NCBI GenBank assembly: GCA_963281255.1
Contig: OY725493.1
Span: 681,550-745,549 of the forward strand
From: Aphrocallistes beatrix
Taxonomy: Eukaryota > Porifera > Hexactinellida > Sceptrulophora > Aphrocallistidae
Direction of reading: 5' to 3'
DNA: 64,000 nt
A program made the position numbers and the translations under genes. Under the pieces are notes generated by a model. The model was not told the origin of the DNA. It did not search any database and saw only the letters and a list, made by a program, of their open reading frames with translations. The stretch's first letter is position 1; every line of letters begins with the position of its first letter. Shown here piece after piece: positions 10,050 through 42,769 of this stretch.

Positions 10050-10250
10050 AGCTATATCCTTCCCCTCTAGCATTAGTCCTCAGTGCTATCCAGGGACTAA
10101 CTGGCACTGAGGACTGATGCTAGAGGGAAAGGATACCAGATGATACTGACGGACAAGATATCGAACTGCAGTGGCTACGGATAAAGGGTAGGAGTAGTGC
10201 AAACAACGATCTCCACCTTTTCTCTCTGAGTATTGCCCATAAACTACTGA
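10050..10250 (+). pseudogene. Truncated secreted F5/8 C fragment with an inverted duplicate
   Basis: From about 10099 the sequence matches the 3' third of the secreted gene (LRTDARGKGYQM, ELQWLRIKGRSS, LFSLSI) with no upstream part. Immediately before it, 10051-10092 is an inverted copy of the region encoding GSNWIALRTNARGEGY, so the two parts could fold back on each other. This is a broken product of duplication, not a gene. Confidence 0.75.
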
Positions 10251-10540
10251 GATATGAGTCAATGAAATCTATATCTGTATGTAGCTAAATATGATTAATC
10301 CAATTCTAATCCTACATACAAGATATAACATATGAGTGTATATGAATCATATAACTTCACACCCATATATTATGAATAATCTGACACACAAATGTAATGA
10401 ATATGACTATCTGATCTGTTAGATGAATCATCAAGCGATGGTGAAAATTTGTTAAGTAACAGTTTTCAATTGAGTTACTTGAATAATATTTCAAATCAAA
10501 CATTAAATCATCTCAAAAGAAAAAAAGTGACAATACTTTC
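10240..10540. repeat. Direct repeat of the region upstream of copy 4
   Basis: About 280 bp here matches 11490-11760, directly in front of copy 4, with moderate divergence. The copy at 10240 follows the gene fragment rather than preceding a gene, showing a truncated extra duplication of the copy 4 unit. Confidence 0.8.
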
Positions 10541-10733
10541 TTCCGACCTATTTTAAATGCACTAAACTAGAGGGAGAGATTACTCAATACTAATTTAATG
10601 TCTTCGCATCATTCATTTCTCCGTTTGGCTCTATTCTTCTTAATACTTTTCTTTATTTTGAGAGGGTCGACCGTTACTAGGAGGGATTTTGGGGTTATGC
10701 ACAATTTTCTCAACATCTTTATTTTCATCACAA

Positions 10734-11206
10734 TACAGTAGAACCTCTACCTCTATAAGTGGGGGAGCTCGGGACGGTTAAAATGTGCCTACTCCTCCGT
10801 TACCCACGCATGACTGTGTACAATAATCACACTATATTTAGCCACAATGTTTTAAAATATCCATTTATAGTAAATTCACATCATTTTTGTCATTTTAGGT
10901 GTATAAATTATAATACAGTTATTTCGTTAATTTCTGACTTTCAAAATATTGTCAGCCCAGATGACTGACAATTACTTTCTAGCTAAGTCAGGCCAAGTTA
11001 AGACAGCCTTATAACGAACTGCAAACTGTGTCCAGATAACCACTCTTTCACCACTTTACCCTCTCCATTAAAGAGGTTAATTCTAATGGCAAAATAAATT
11101 CCATTTTTATCTCCCCCATTCCCCACTTCCCCACTTATAGAGGTTCATTTGTATGGAATGAATAAAGATGGCCTGAATTTGTTCCACATAAAGAGGCTAT
11201 GCTGTA
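10734..11206. mobile_element. Pogo/Tigger-like MITE, family H
   Basis: The left end TACAGTAGAACCTCTACC with CTCTATAAGTGGGG is mirrored near the right by CCCCACTTATAGAGGTTC, and the right edge reads GCTGTA. CAGT ends, CCTCTATAA-type repeats and TA flanks are typical of pogo/Tigger elements. It is about 470 bp and non-coding. Confidence 0.65.
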
Positions 11207-11364
11207 CTATCAAGTTGTGGTGCTGCAATATTACTGACATTGTTCCCAACTCTTTCTGAATTATCTCAGTATTTTCTGAAGTTTAAGATGCGATTCTGGC
11301 GATGTATTAAATTCTTATGTATACGTATGTTGATAGTATTTGTTTATTCTTGAGTATTTTCTAC

Positions 11365-12640
11365 CAAGGTATAATCCTGAGTGGTGCATTTTACCAACAA
11401 AAGAATTATTATTATTATGACCCAAATTATATGATGACTGTAATTTAGTTATTTGATATAGTATATGAGTACTAGCATATTAATCATACCATATACTACT
11501 GAGATACGAGTCTATGAAATCCATATCTGTATCCAGCTAAATATGAATAATCCAATTCTAATCCTACATACAAGATACAACATATGAGTGTATATGAATC
11601 ATATAACCTCACACCCATATATTATGAATAATCCTACATACAAATGCAATGAATATGAATATCTGTTCTGTTAGATGAATCATCAAAAATTTGTATTATT
11701 AATTGCAATTGAGATACTCGAATAATATTTCAATTAAACATTAATCATCTCACATTGTTATATACTATAAATAACGGAGATTTTTCCACATTGATAAGTT
11801 TAAAAATCTTTAAACAATTAAGAACGCAGCTGTCAAATAACAATTCCAATTATGAAGCAACTTTCAAATATTATTGGAACTATCATCTTAATAGTTTCAT
11901 TACTCTCGTTATTGGTTAATGGAGCTATAGTCAGGAACAGAGTTAAGACAACAACAGACTTGATGCGTATTCACTCACTCAAGTATGCGATTGCTAGAGC
12001 TACTGTCACTGGTGCAAGGAGTCTATGTCACGGATGTAAAGGTCATACCTCTGTATTCAAATCACCAAAAGAATTCCGATATGCATATAATAGTTGGCCA
12101 AATTACATGACTTTCCAGTTGATTAGGCCAGAAATAATAAACTTAATTGAGTTTCATCTGTACGATGAAGATGCTAGACACTACACATACACTCTAGAGT
12201 ACTCACTGGACGGGAGTAACTGGATAGCACTGAGGACTAATGCTAGAGGGGAAGGATATCAGATGATACAGACTGGACAAGACATCGAACTGCAGTGGAT
12301 ACGGATGAAGGGTAAAAATAGTGTAAACAATGATTTCCACCTTTTCTCTCTGAGTATTGATTATATCTTGTAATGCAATAAGCATTTGCAAACCCATTTT
12401 AAGATACTCAACATGTTATGTTAGTTTGTAATATCATATTGTCCCCTCTTATGTTGATGTTCGTTTATTCTCAATGCATACTGTAAATAAACATTTCCAA
12501 GCAAAGTATAATCGTGGGTTGGGAATGCTGCATTTTAGTAAAAAAGAATGTTTATTATGATCCACATTATATGGATGCCTGTAATCTAGTTATTTGATAT
12601 AGTATAGGAGTACTAGCATATGAATCATACCATATACTTC
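11365..12640. repeat. Direct repeats flanking secreted gene copy 4
   Basis: About 140 bp at 11365-11505 recurs in the same direction at 12502-12640, about 1.14 kb apart, on either side of copy 4. This is the expected trace of a tandem duplication unit holding one gene. Confidence 0.75.
11852..12373 (+). CDS. Secreted F5/8 type C (discoidin/BTBD9-like) domain protein, copy 4, intact
   Basis: A 173-residue protein from ATG 11852 with signal peptide (hydrophobic residues about 7-21, ending LLVNG). It has the conserved TTDLMRIHSLKYAIARA segment, a single C-x2-C (SLCHGCKG), and a complete F5/8 type C core through QDIELQWIRMKG to the last strand SLSIDYIL. It is intronless. Its upstream region differs from copies 1-3 and contains TATACTATAAATA about 85 bp before the start. 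It is shorter in the Cys-rich region than copies 1 and 2, as in copy 3. Like copy 2 it is intact to the family C-terminus. Ligand unknown. Confidence 0.88.
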   Translation: MKQLSNIIGTIILIVSLLSLLVNGAIVRNRVKTTTDLMRIHSLKYAIARATVTGARSLCHGCKGHTSVFKSPKEFRYAYNSWPNYMTFQLIRPEIINLIEFHLYDEDARHYTYTLEYSLDGSNWIALRTNARGEGYQMIQTGQDIELQWIRMKGKNSVNNDFHLFSLSIDYIL

Positions 12641-13134
12641 CATATTTTTAATTTCCATATTTTTATTTTTTTCAAAATTATTATTGCTTCACCATTCAAT
12701 ATGTAAATATCATTAACAATAGTGTTTTGAATCAGTTTATACTTGAGTTAGTATACGTGATATTTCTACCAAACATGTACTAGCTCACGACTGACAAATT
12801 CCTGATTGCATTGATCAGGTTACCCAGTTATTCAATGTATAGGACAACAAAATTTCGCTGCTAGAGATAGTGGCGTCTCCCAAAACAGATACCCCGAAAA
12901 GCGGACAACTCTCTACAACGGACAAAGAACATGTTCCAAACGTGTCCGTACACCTCTGTAGTGCTTATATGAAACTAGCGCTAATCAAGATTAAAATACA
13001 CTACTACAGTAGATATTGGATAGAGTAATAATGCCGGGAATATCACCTAAGAGGGCATCTTAAACAGGACAAAACTATCTATCCAAATTTACTGTTGTCA
13101 CAATAATGATAATGTCTAAACCAATCCATGGTAC
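12641..13134. other. Spacer between secreted cluster and MAGI exon
   Basis: Nothing recognisable. If MAGI continues beyond its PDZ1 exon, its next minus-strand exons are not seen here and would lie beyond the left edge of the window. Confidence 0.5.
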
Positions 13135-34885
<21,751 letters not shown>

Positions 34886-35256
34886 GCTAATTACACAAAT
34901 GGAAGATACAAATAGAATGGAACTGTAGAGATGGATGTTTTACATTATTTTATTTTAGTGAAGAGCCTCATTCATTTTAGTAAGATTTGAATTGTGCATA
35001 CATCCCAACCTAAGCCTCGATAAAAGCGGGACGCAGCGTTGAATTCCGTGGGACATGGCGGGAGGCAATAGAAAGTATTATACATAGAATACAAAAATGC
35101 GGGACACTCGAGGAAATTAGCTCAATTGAAGATTGAAAAAAGCAGGACGTCCCGCCATAAAGTGGACACAGTATGATTGTGATATTTCCGTGATAAGCTG
35201 TGGAAATTTGGAGGGAAGCGTCCCATATTTAAATTCGGGAGTAAAAGCGGTTCATG

Positions 35257-35585
35257 AGATGGATAGGCAGGAGAAACCTTATCAACTCAACACCTTCCTC
35301 CACTTTCAGAACAGAAATACACCACTGATGAAAAGAGCGCTATTTGATTTGTATCTGTGTAATACTTTAGAACTCGGTTAGTACGGAAAAAAGTACGTGA
35401 AAACCTTAAGTACGTAGTAACCGAGTTGATATTATATAGTAAAGTGTCCCATGACTTGCATAGCAAAGTCAGATGGATAGGCAGGGGAAGTCTTATCGAC
35501 TCAAGAGCTTCCGCCACCTTCAAAACAGAAATACACCACTAATGGGAAAGTTCGGTATTTGATTTGTATCTGTGTAATTTTTAAG
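35257..35585. repeat. Direct repeat of about 100 bp flanking a family E remnant
   Basis: GATGGATAGGCAGG and the next 90 bp occur at 35257-35360 and again, diverged, at 35472-35580. A family E inverted piece (CTCGGTTAGTACGG...AACCGAGTT, about 35364-35428) lies between. Confidence 0.75.
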
Positions 35586-37916
35586 GAATTGTCATTGGTT
35601 ATAAATCCGTGGTTCCAGTCACTTATTCACTGTATAATATCAGACAGTAAGCTAATTGACCGTAAACTCAATCCAAAGTCAAAGTTTGGGTCATTTATAA
35701 TCAAATTCGAGTGTATGAATTGTCCAACTGAAATTATCAGGGCTAGATAGAAACCATAGCTATGTAGTCACAACGGCTTTGGACAAGATACTGATGTAAT
35801 AATATGAAAGCCACCGTGATATGACATTATGGAGAGTTTATTTGCTAAAATGTTGCTAGAATGGAAGATGAAGTTCCAAACAACAATAGCATTTCTAGTC
35901 CCATTAAATATTCATATGAATAAATGGATAAATAACAATAGCATAGGAGAATATTACAAAATTTCCCGCTTAAACACGATTGAGTCTCTAAAGAAGTGTG
36001 TCTTGCTCCTAGAAAATTCCCTGATTGCCAACCGTTCAGCTTTCACTCTTCTACAGAGCTAATTTCACGATTGTTCCGTTTTTACATGAAACTCCCCTAT
36101 TATGCCCCTTTTTTATGGATTAAGTAAAATAATTTTCTATTCAACACTTCGTTCCGTTTTATCGTGGCTAAATTGGTATCCACACAAACGCAGGTTACCA
36201 TCCATATTTTCTCTGATTTCAAAAGAGGCTTTCACTTCAGATAACCAGGTGTTATTACTTTGGATAATTATATTTACTCAAATTCCCATTAATTTTAGGT
36301 TTTAAATAAGCAATTGTTGTTAGATTCTAAAGCACAGGATAAGCCACTGATGGTATTGAATCAACAATAACACACTGATCAAAAGTGGTCGGGGACCTAC
36401 GCCTATGATCGATGATTTTTGTAAGAATTGTAATTAGCGGGGTTTTTTTAAGATAGTCATACTGTGAAGTGTGATAATGGTATATTATTTACGGCCGTCA
36501 AATGAATTGAGGTAGCTGATTGTTCCAGTGTTAGATTAGTATTAATCCTATTGCTATATATTATAACGAGTTTAGTACTAACTCGATTCTGTTGAGCAGT
36601 TGGACCAGTTAGTGTGGGTTGTGTGGTTCAAATCTGTAGCATAGTTTAGCTGTGCGTCTATGTTTTAAAGAACAATATTCTATTGAATTTGTTATATCAA
36701 AGAATCCATAAAAATAAAATATAATCTAAAAAGTATTTCTAGTGTATTTCCATAGCTCTACAGCATTGAGACTGAAATACATCTCATAGCGTAGGCTGGT
36801 AGGAATGGAAGAGTCAGCCAATAATTTGTCGAAGGCTATTATCTTATATTAGCCATAATAAGATGTGTCTAAAATAGCCATCCAATCATCATCCCGGGTC
36901 TACACTCCTGTATCTCTATACGTAGATGTCTTCACAGCTCATAGTTTTAAATTTGATCGCGGAATCAACCTTTAACCTCCGATAGCAGGCAAAATATTGT
37001 GATTACTTTGTTTTAGAAGAATTAATCTACTCTGGATGCACGGCAGCAGTAGTACGACCAAAATAAACATTCAATGGAATTGCAACAACCTAGAAATGGA
37101 TGTATCGTTGACATGCGAAATTAAGTACGCCATCCTTTGTGCTAATTTATGATAGCCCATCGATCGAATTCATTAGCATAGAATGCGATTCAAGATCTTT
37201 ATTGCTATCGAATATTGATAAGAAAATGAATGAGAATATTTGACAGAGTATTCACACCCAGAATCCATAATGGAATGATAATACGTTTCTATGTTTCCCC
37301 TTTAGAGCATTTATTAACTAAATTAGATTAGTCTAAATTAGTACAAGTTTGAGAGTTCTATTAATAGAATCAAAGAATAAACAAACACAGTTCATGTTCA
37401 CTAAATAATAATTCTAGTAAGCTCTACTATCGAGTAGAGAAGAGAGGTGTGAAAATAGGGAATTATGTGTCAGTCAGGAGTATAGATGCTAGAATAGGAG
37501 TGTAGAGGAATGAGGTGTGAAAATAGAACAGTTGACACCTATAAAATAAACAAAAGTATAAAATTCATCAGAAATAGACAAAAATGATTAAACATATTCT
37601 CTATTCTAAATATAAACATTCCAGGGTGACATAAGGTAGCTGAGTGTGTTTAAGGAATGGAGAGATAGGTAGGGTGTGAAACAGAACATTTCTAGAGGAG
37701 ACACTCGACACTTCAAAAATGAACAGTCACTCCACAAGGAAGTAAGACGTAGCAGTGAATGCTCCTACTCGGATATTTGAATGTTTATTAGTTAACAGTT
37801 GTACGAGTAAGGACGAAATGTCTAAATTCCTTATTTAGTAACTAAGCAATATTAATTCAAATGAAATTGAAAATAAAATAATGAATAAAAGTAAACTAAC
37901 CTTTTAAAGTTTAATC
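35586..37916. other. Intergenic, nothing recognised
   Basis: About 2.3 kb of AT-rich sequence between the MAGI start and the NLR 3' end. Short open frames lack family resemblance or codon bias, and no inverted-repeat element with clear ends was found. Confidence 0.5.
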
Positions 37917-40900
37917 TTAAAATTCAATCTCGACAGAGTACTTCTCTGCTGTCTGTATGAGGCGTTGTAGTGGTTCGGAGTCTGGAACGGAGAGTTCAGA
38001 TCTGGAGAGTGTTAGTATTCTTATTTTCGGGAGTGTCGGTATAAGACAGTTGAGAGTGTGACACGAGGCAGAACTGAGTTTGCAATTTCGTACCCGTAAC
38101 CTCCTTATAGCAGAGTGATGAACTAGACTACCACATAGCACCATCATGCCTGAGTCTTGTAGAGGAATATCGCGGAGTAGCAAGAAAACGAGTGACTTAA
38201 GAGCTGAGATAGTGTACCAGCAACTGACGTCATACGAACTGAAATTAGAAAACGACAGCTTTAACAACATAAGATTAGAACATGATGCAATGCAATTTAG
38301 GAAAACACTCAAGCTATGGAACCCTACTGTGTCTAAATTAACGAAATAGATCTCTTTCAATGAATTGGAATTTGTTGCAATTAGTTGAGCGAGTGAGTTT
38401 CTGCGGGAATCGTCGTTAGGTGGTCTTCTAGAAGAGGCTAGCATCAGGAATGTAAGAGAGCTGAGGTGTTGTAGGTAGGGTAGGACTGCGTATGCATCGT
38501 CTCTTCTTGACCAAAACAACTCCTTCAGCGAGGAGGCATAGGATAAGGTGTCAAGTGGCAGTCGGAGGGAACCTTCATCGTCTCTAATGTATATTCCATT
38601 AATCGGATGGTTCAGTACTAAGAGCACGATACTCAGAATACGGTTCAGCCTATCAGATTCATTCTTAATGGGCATATAATATAAATTCTCTAACAAATGG
38701 AATTGATTGGTCAATGAGTCTAGTGTTTCGTAATGAATAGTGGATTGATGTATATTCAAACTTCCGGCAAATTGATTGGTTGATGTAAATAGTTGCTGTG
38801 AAGGAATGGAAGTTGTCAGGTTACATCTTGAAAAATGGATACTAATCCTGGTGTTAGGTGGCAGAGTGGCAGAGGAGAGAATGCTAGTGTAGGGATATAT
38901 GGCATCGAAATCTTTCTCAACAAACAACACCGCTAAGTAATGGATAGAACAGGAGTAGATCTGATTTAAGAAAGATTGGAACTGCGCTGAGGTAACATAG
39001 TCAGATTGGATATAAATGATTTGATACTCACGAATATGACTCAGTGACTGAAGAAAGCAATGCCACTCATTCGGAGATATTGTAGAACGGAAATATAAAT
39101 AGAGAGGATAGGAAAACTCTCTTTTGAAATAAGCAAAGTGCTCACGAATGGAATGTGAGTTCATTTCACTAATCACTGTGGTGAGAAGAAGGTAGGATTG
39201 AGTGAATTCCTTCCAATCGGACACATCAACAAGGGATGTCTCGTAGTACAGCAGAGAAAACATAGATGCATCACCGAGTGACAGGGGTTTCGGGAGAGTA
39301 TGGCGACACAGAATGGGAGTCATGCGTCCTGCGTCCTGTCTTAAGATCCCACCCATGAAGCGAATTACCATTTTATACATGGACAAGTACTGAGCAGAGG
39401 ATGTTAGGTAACGGAGTATAAAACATTGATTTGTCCACGAATTGTTACAAATGGAAACTGCAGCCATGTACTCTTGAATGGTCAGGTGTTGGAAAGTCCA
39501 CACCTTCACACGCACACCAAACCTCACTACTTTCATGTGGACTTGCATTAAACCGAGACGCTCACTGTCATACACCTTATCGTCAATCGTGAGGGAGATG
39601 TTCTTTTCAGAGGTGAGTTCACGTTCGAATATTCCTTGATTAGCCTCGAGTGCAATGGTATTAATGCAGTCTTGAATGGCCGGGTGGAAATTGGACATGA
39701 TGAGTATTTTGCTTTGTTCTTTCAGTTCCATTCGTGACAACTGCCGTCTGACGATATAAACGATCAATTGTGTGTAGAGATGTGACAGTGTCTGAGTGAG
39801 GATGGATTCAGTCGCGTTGAAGAGAGCGCTGAATAAACTGGCGTTCACGGGCACCAGGGACAGTTGTTTGATTTCATCGTGACGGTGGAACATTTCGTGA
39901 ACATCATTTAGTTTGGAAATGGTCTCGATTCGCTTTTCGAAGTACAAGTCTCGGTTGGTGGGGGAAAAGCCTAACACTTGGAAGTTTGAATCGATGTGGA
40001 ATTGGGCGCCGTACGTGTACTTGAAATCGTACCACGCGCTAGGTCGACTCGTTAACAGGATGGTGCTACGTGTTAGGAACTGTCGCTCTAGCAATTTGCA
40101 GAGTAAGGTGGTTTCGAATGGGACACTTCGGGTGAACTCGTCAGCCCCGTCCATTATGATGAAGAGTCCCTCTCCGTCCGATCTGACCAAATGCTCGGAG
40201 AGTGATTTGCTCCATTCGGCGCCAGTCGACATGCTGAGTTGGAGCCAGCTAACAATGAATGGAGAGTTCACGACCTGCTTCTTTTCCTGTCTCTCCTCCT
40301 CTAACAGATGCCACTCCTTACTCCTGCACGGAATTGAAACAGTGTATTGGAAGTTATTCAGAGTGTGGGTACCGTACATGTAGCCGAAGTGCTTACATAA
40401 GAAACTTTTCCCACTGCCGGGGTGACCAATCAAACACCACAGTTTACTATCATTTGAATCACACTTAATGACAATTTCTTCAAAGTCTACGACCTCTACG
40501 GTTTCCAGTTCGACTTGTTGGTGGATATTGCGGAGGAATTCGATCTCGTTGAGGCCACTTTCTTCTACCTTTGTCTCCATGGTTGGTTTAATCTGAATTA
40601 TGGTTAAGGGTGTGTACACGGATTCGATCGGGATCGATTTATCATCCAGCAAGACGTTAACGTCCTTATTCTCATTTAGAAGAAATTTTCTCAATTCTTT
40701 TTGCCACTCGTTATCCTTGTTAACCTTTGCGCACAATTCAGAGTTTAGATTCCTTTTCAATTCCTCGTTGCTAACGTCTGCGAATATTGCTTTGTATGGG
40801 ATTATTTTTTCGACGAGATCAACACGTCCTATTCGGCCCAAAATGGAGCATAATTTATCTAAATCATTCGTGAATAAACCCTTTTCAATGCACGATTCCA

Positions 40901-41312
40901 TCGCTTTTTGCACATTGATTTCTCCTTTTGGTTTCAGTGAAATATTCCGCATGATAAATTTCCAGTTCTTAGATTCGAGTTCGTTTTTGAGGAGGTTTAT
41001 GAATGTTTTGGTGTTACGAGTAACGCCTATTTCTATTTCCTTGCCAGGGGGTATGCACAGCCATGGAATTCTACTCGCAATCGGGACCAAGTCAGCTCTG
41101 CCTATCGCGTGCAAGCATGTGTGGAATATACCTGGTTTGAAGTCCTCCCAATCCTCCTTTAGTGCGTAAATGAAGTCAATCGAGTCAGTTCCTATTTGCT
41201 CTCGCATGCCTGCAGGCATGTTTAGGGCATTTTGAAGTTTCACGATGTCTTCTTTCGATAATCTCTCACATAATTCGACGAGAATCTCTACTTCTTTGTC
41301 GATTGTTGCCAT
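37917..41312 (-). CDS. NLR-type receptor: tandem DED, NACHT ATPase, LRR-like C-terminus
   Basis: An 1131-residue intronless protein from ATG 41312. Two death-effector-like domains open it (about residues 5-85 and 100-175). Each ends in the helix pattern of DEDs (AIGRADLV and RIGRVDLV). A linker leads to a NACHT domain with Walker A GHPGSGKS (296-303), Walker B LFIIMDGADE (383-392) and a sensor-like TILLTSRPS (417-425). A helical middle part follows, and from about 900 a Leu-rich repeat-like region (NSLKEIYFVNL, SNLMLLKLSF, IRRLRVRNCKL). NLRs are cytosolic sensors that oligomerise when the LRR region detects a ligand; DEDs would recruit caspase-8-like or FADD-like partners. DED in place of CARD, PYD or DEATH is uncommon for NLRs. 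Confidence 0.9.
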   Translation of the reverse strand: MATIDKEVEILVELCERLSKEDIVKLQNALNMPAGMREQIGTDSIDFIYALKEDWEDFKPGIFHTCLHAIGRADLVPIASRIPWLCIPPGKEIEIGVTRNTKTFINLLKNELESKNWKFIMRNISLKPKGEINVQKAMESCIEKGLFTNDLDKLCSILGRIGRVDLVEKIIPYKAIFADVSNEELKRNLNSELCAKVNKDNEWQKELRKFLLNENKDVNVLLDDKSIPIESVYTPLTIIQIKPTMETKVEESGLNEIEFLRNIHQQVELETVEVVDFEEIVIKCDSNDSKLWCLIGHPGSGKSFLCKHFGYMYGTHTLNNFQYTVSIPCRSKEWHLLEEERQEKKQVVNSPFIVSWLQLSMSTGAEWSKSLSEHLVRSDGEGLFIIMDGADEFTRSVPFETTLLCKLLERQFLTRSTILLTSRPSAWYDFKYTYGAQFHIDSNFQVLGFSPTNRDLYFEKRIETISKLNDVHEMFHRHDEIKQLSLVPVNASLFSALFNATESILTQTLSHLYTQLIVYIVRRQLSRMELKEQSKILIMSNFHPAIQDCINTIALEANQGIFERELTSEKNISLTIDDKVYDSERLGLMQVHMKVVRFGVRVKVWTFQHLTIQEYMAAVSICNNSWTNQCFILRYLTSSAQYLSMYKMVIRFMGGILRQDAGRMTPILCRHTLPKPLSLGDASMFSLLYYETSLVDVSDWKEFTQSYLLLTTVISEMNSHSIREHFAYFKREFSYPLYLYFRSTISPNEWHCFLQSLSHIREYQIIYIQSDYVTSAQFQSFLNQIYSCSIHYLAVLFVEKDFDAIYPYTSILSSATLPPNTRISIHFSRCNLTTSIPSQQLFTSTNQFAGSLNIHQSTIHYETLDSLTNQFHLLENLYYMPIKNESDRLNRILSIVLLVLNHPINGIYIRDDEGSLRLPLDTLSYASSLKELFWSRRDDAYAVLPYLQHLSSLTFLMLASSRRPPNDDSRRNSLAQLIATNSNSLKEIYFVNLDTVGFHSLSVFLNCIASCSNLMLLKLSFSNFSSYDVSCWYTISALKSLVFLLLRDIPLQDSGMMVLCGSLVHHSAIRRLRVRNCKLSSASCHTLNCLIPTLPKIRILTLSRSELSVPDSEPLQRLIQTAEKYSVEIEF

Positions 41313-41329
41313 TTTAATCTAAGAAAATA

Positions 41330-41342
41330 CTATTTATAAACC
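41330..41342 (-). promoter_or_regulatory. TATA-like box of the NLR gene
   Basis: GGTTTATAAATAG on the minus strand ends about 20-30 bp before ATG 41312, so the 5' leader would be very short. A CTTAG just before the start could instead mark a splice acceptor of a 5' non-coding exon. Confidence 0.45.
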
Positions 41343-42038
41343 TCCTCATGTCTTTAATAAACATTTACATAGGATCAAAATCGAATGCTCCAACATTGGA
41401 ATGGAATTATGATGTCATTGCAACTTTTCACAATTATAAATTTCAGTCATCACTCTGTTATGACGCCATCATTACTCATCATAAATTGAAGAATTGACAA
41501 ATTTGGTGATTTTTCGAGTGATTATAATAGTAAGACAGACCCATTTAGTGATGTTATCTACCAAACAATTAATTCCTATGAACCTAGGCGCACAAAGTGC
41601 GCAAGCGAAGCGCGCTTGTGAATAATGAAATTGGGAGCAGAAGGTTAGTTCAAAATAAACGAAGGTTCATATTAAAAGAGGTTTCATAATAAGCGACCCT
41701 GATCGTATCTACTCAATATACAAGAATGCAACAAAAAGTGGAGATATGCTAGACTGTAGTTATAAATTAGACAATGTGGATTTGGTACTGGATTGTTACT
41801 AGAGTGTATAATCCGTTATAAAGTATTCTTATGTGTGTATCCACTGTAGTTATTTGTGTTAACTTACTTGAAATGTGTGTGAATTTGTGATTAAGCTTGA
41901 ATGTGTTGAAAGCTGAATAAACCGTGTCTAAAATTAGAACAATATAAATATCCCAAAATACGTTGTAAAATAGATTTTTTCAATTTAAATATTGAATAAA
42001 ACAAGATTTAACGATTTTAATAGTATTGCTGGTGTAGT
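41343..42038. other. Spacer with repeat fragments (families F and B)
   Basis: 41440-41640 carries family F sequence (CACCAAATTTGTCAA-type block, GCGCAAGCGAAGCGCGCTTG). 41631-41706 is the right part of a family B MITE. Otherwise nothing recognised. Confidence 0.6.
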
Positions 42039-42229
42039 ATACAGTCAGGGTTGCATATTATGAACCCGCTTAATATGAACATTCGTTTATTATGAACTAA
42101 CCTCCTGGTCCCAATTTCATTCCCTAGACAGGATTTGTATTGAATCAAGTTCGCTTACTATGAAGTATCTCTATTATGAACAGATTTTTTGACCCCTTGG
42201 TGGTTCACAATAAGCGACCCTGACTGTAT
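42039..42229. mobile_element. Family B palindromic MITE, complete
   Basis: TACAGTCAGGGTTGCATATT and inverted AAGCGACCCTGACTGTA, TA flanks. Closest to 21567-21754. Confidence 0.9.
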
Positions 42230-42299
42230 TTACTCAACATTAAAATCGTTCCAAAATTGATAGTTTCATGGCATAGATCCTAGCACATTTAACTTTTTT

Positions 42300-42690
42300 T
42301 ATACAAGAGCTTCATTCGTTTGCGCTGCGCGGCTAACGGACACTATGTGTCCGTCGGAGGCTCCCTTCGGTCGCCGGGGTCGCATTGATTAATTATAAGG
42401 TAAGTAACATCTCTAAATAAGCCTGTCTAACTGTTAAAATCGATATCACTCGAATAATCACCAAATTTGTCAATTTTTAAAACAAATCTAATAAAAAACA
42501 TGCGGCAATTTTATTTTCGTTTTTGTTTACAATAGATAGATAAATTCAACAAGTTTCGAATGGATAATGAAATAATAAATACGCCTGTAGAGGTGTTTGA
42601 ATTATTTTGTTTCCAGACTCCACACGGAGACTCTGCGGACACAAAGTGTGGGCTAGCTACGCAAGTGCGCAATGCTCGTTTGTACAAAAT
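42300..42690. repeat. GC-rich dispersed repeat, family F
   Basis: CGCTGCGCGGCTAACGGACA and the following CACTATGTGTCCGTCGGAGG block recur at 7828 and 48892. Each copy is followed by the same ATTGATTAATTATAAGG and a CACCAAATTTGTCAA-type segment. A reversed fragment with GCGGACACAAAGTGTG is at about 42620-42690. The GC-rich core contains a GGACAC/GTGTCC palindrome. Confidence 0.7.
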
Positions 42691-42769
42691 AAACAGCAAT
42701 CTTGAATACATAATAACCTCAATATTAAAACTTGAAATAATTCATAATAACTCACGTTTCGATCCAATT

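Noticed and set aside
13075-13134. MAGI ending in-frame right after PDZ1
   Set aside because: Possible, but the 19-codon run-on has no family match, and animal MAGI proteins have more PDZ domains; left open in the MAGI entry.
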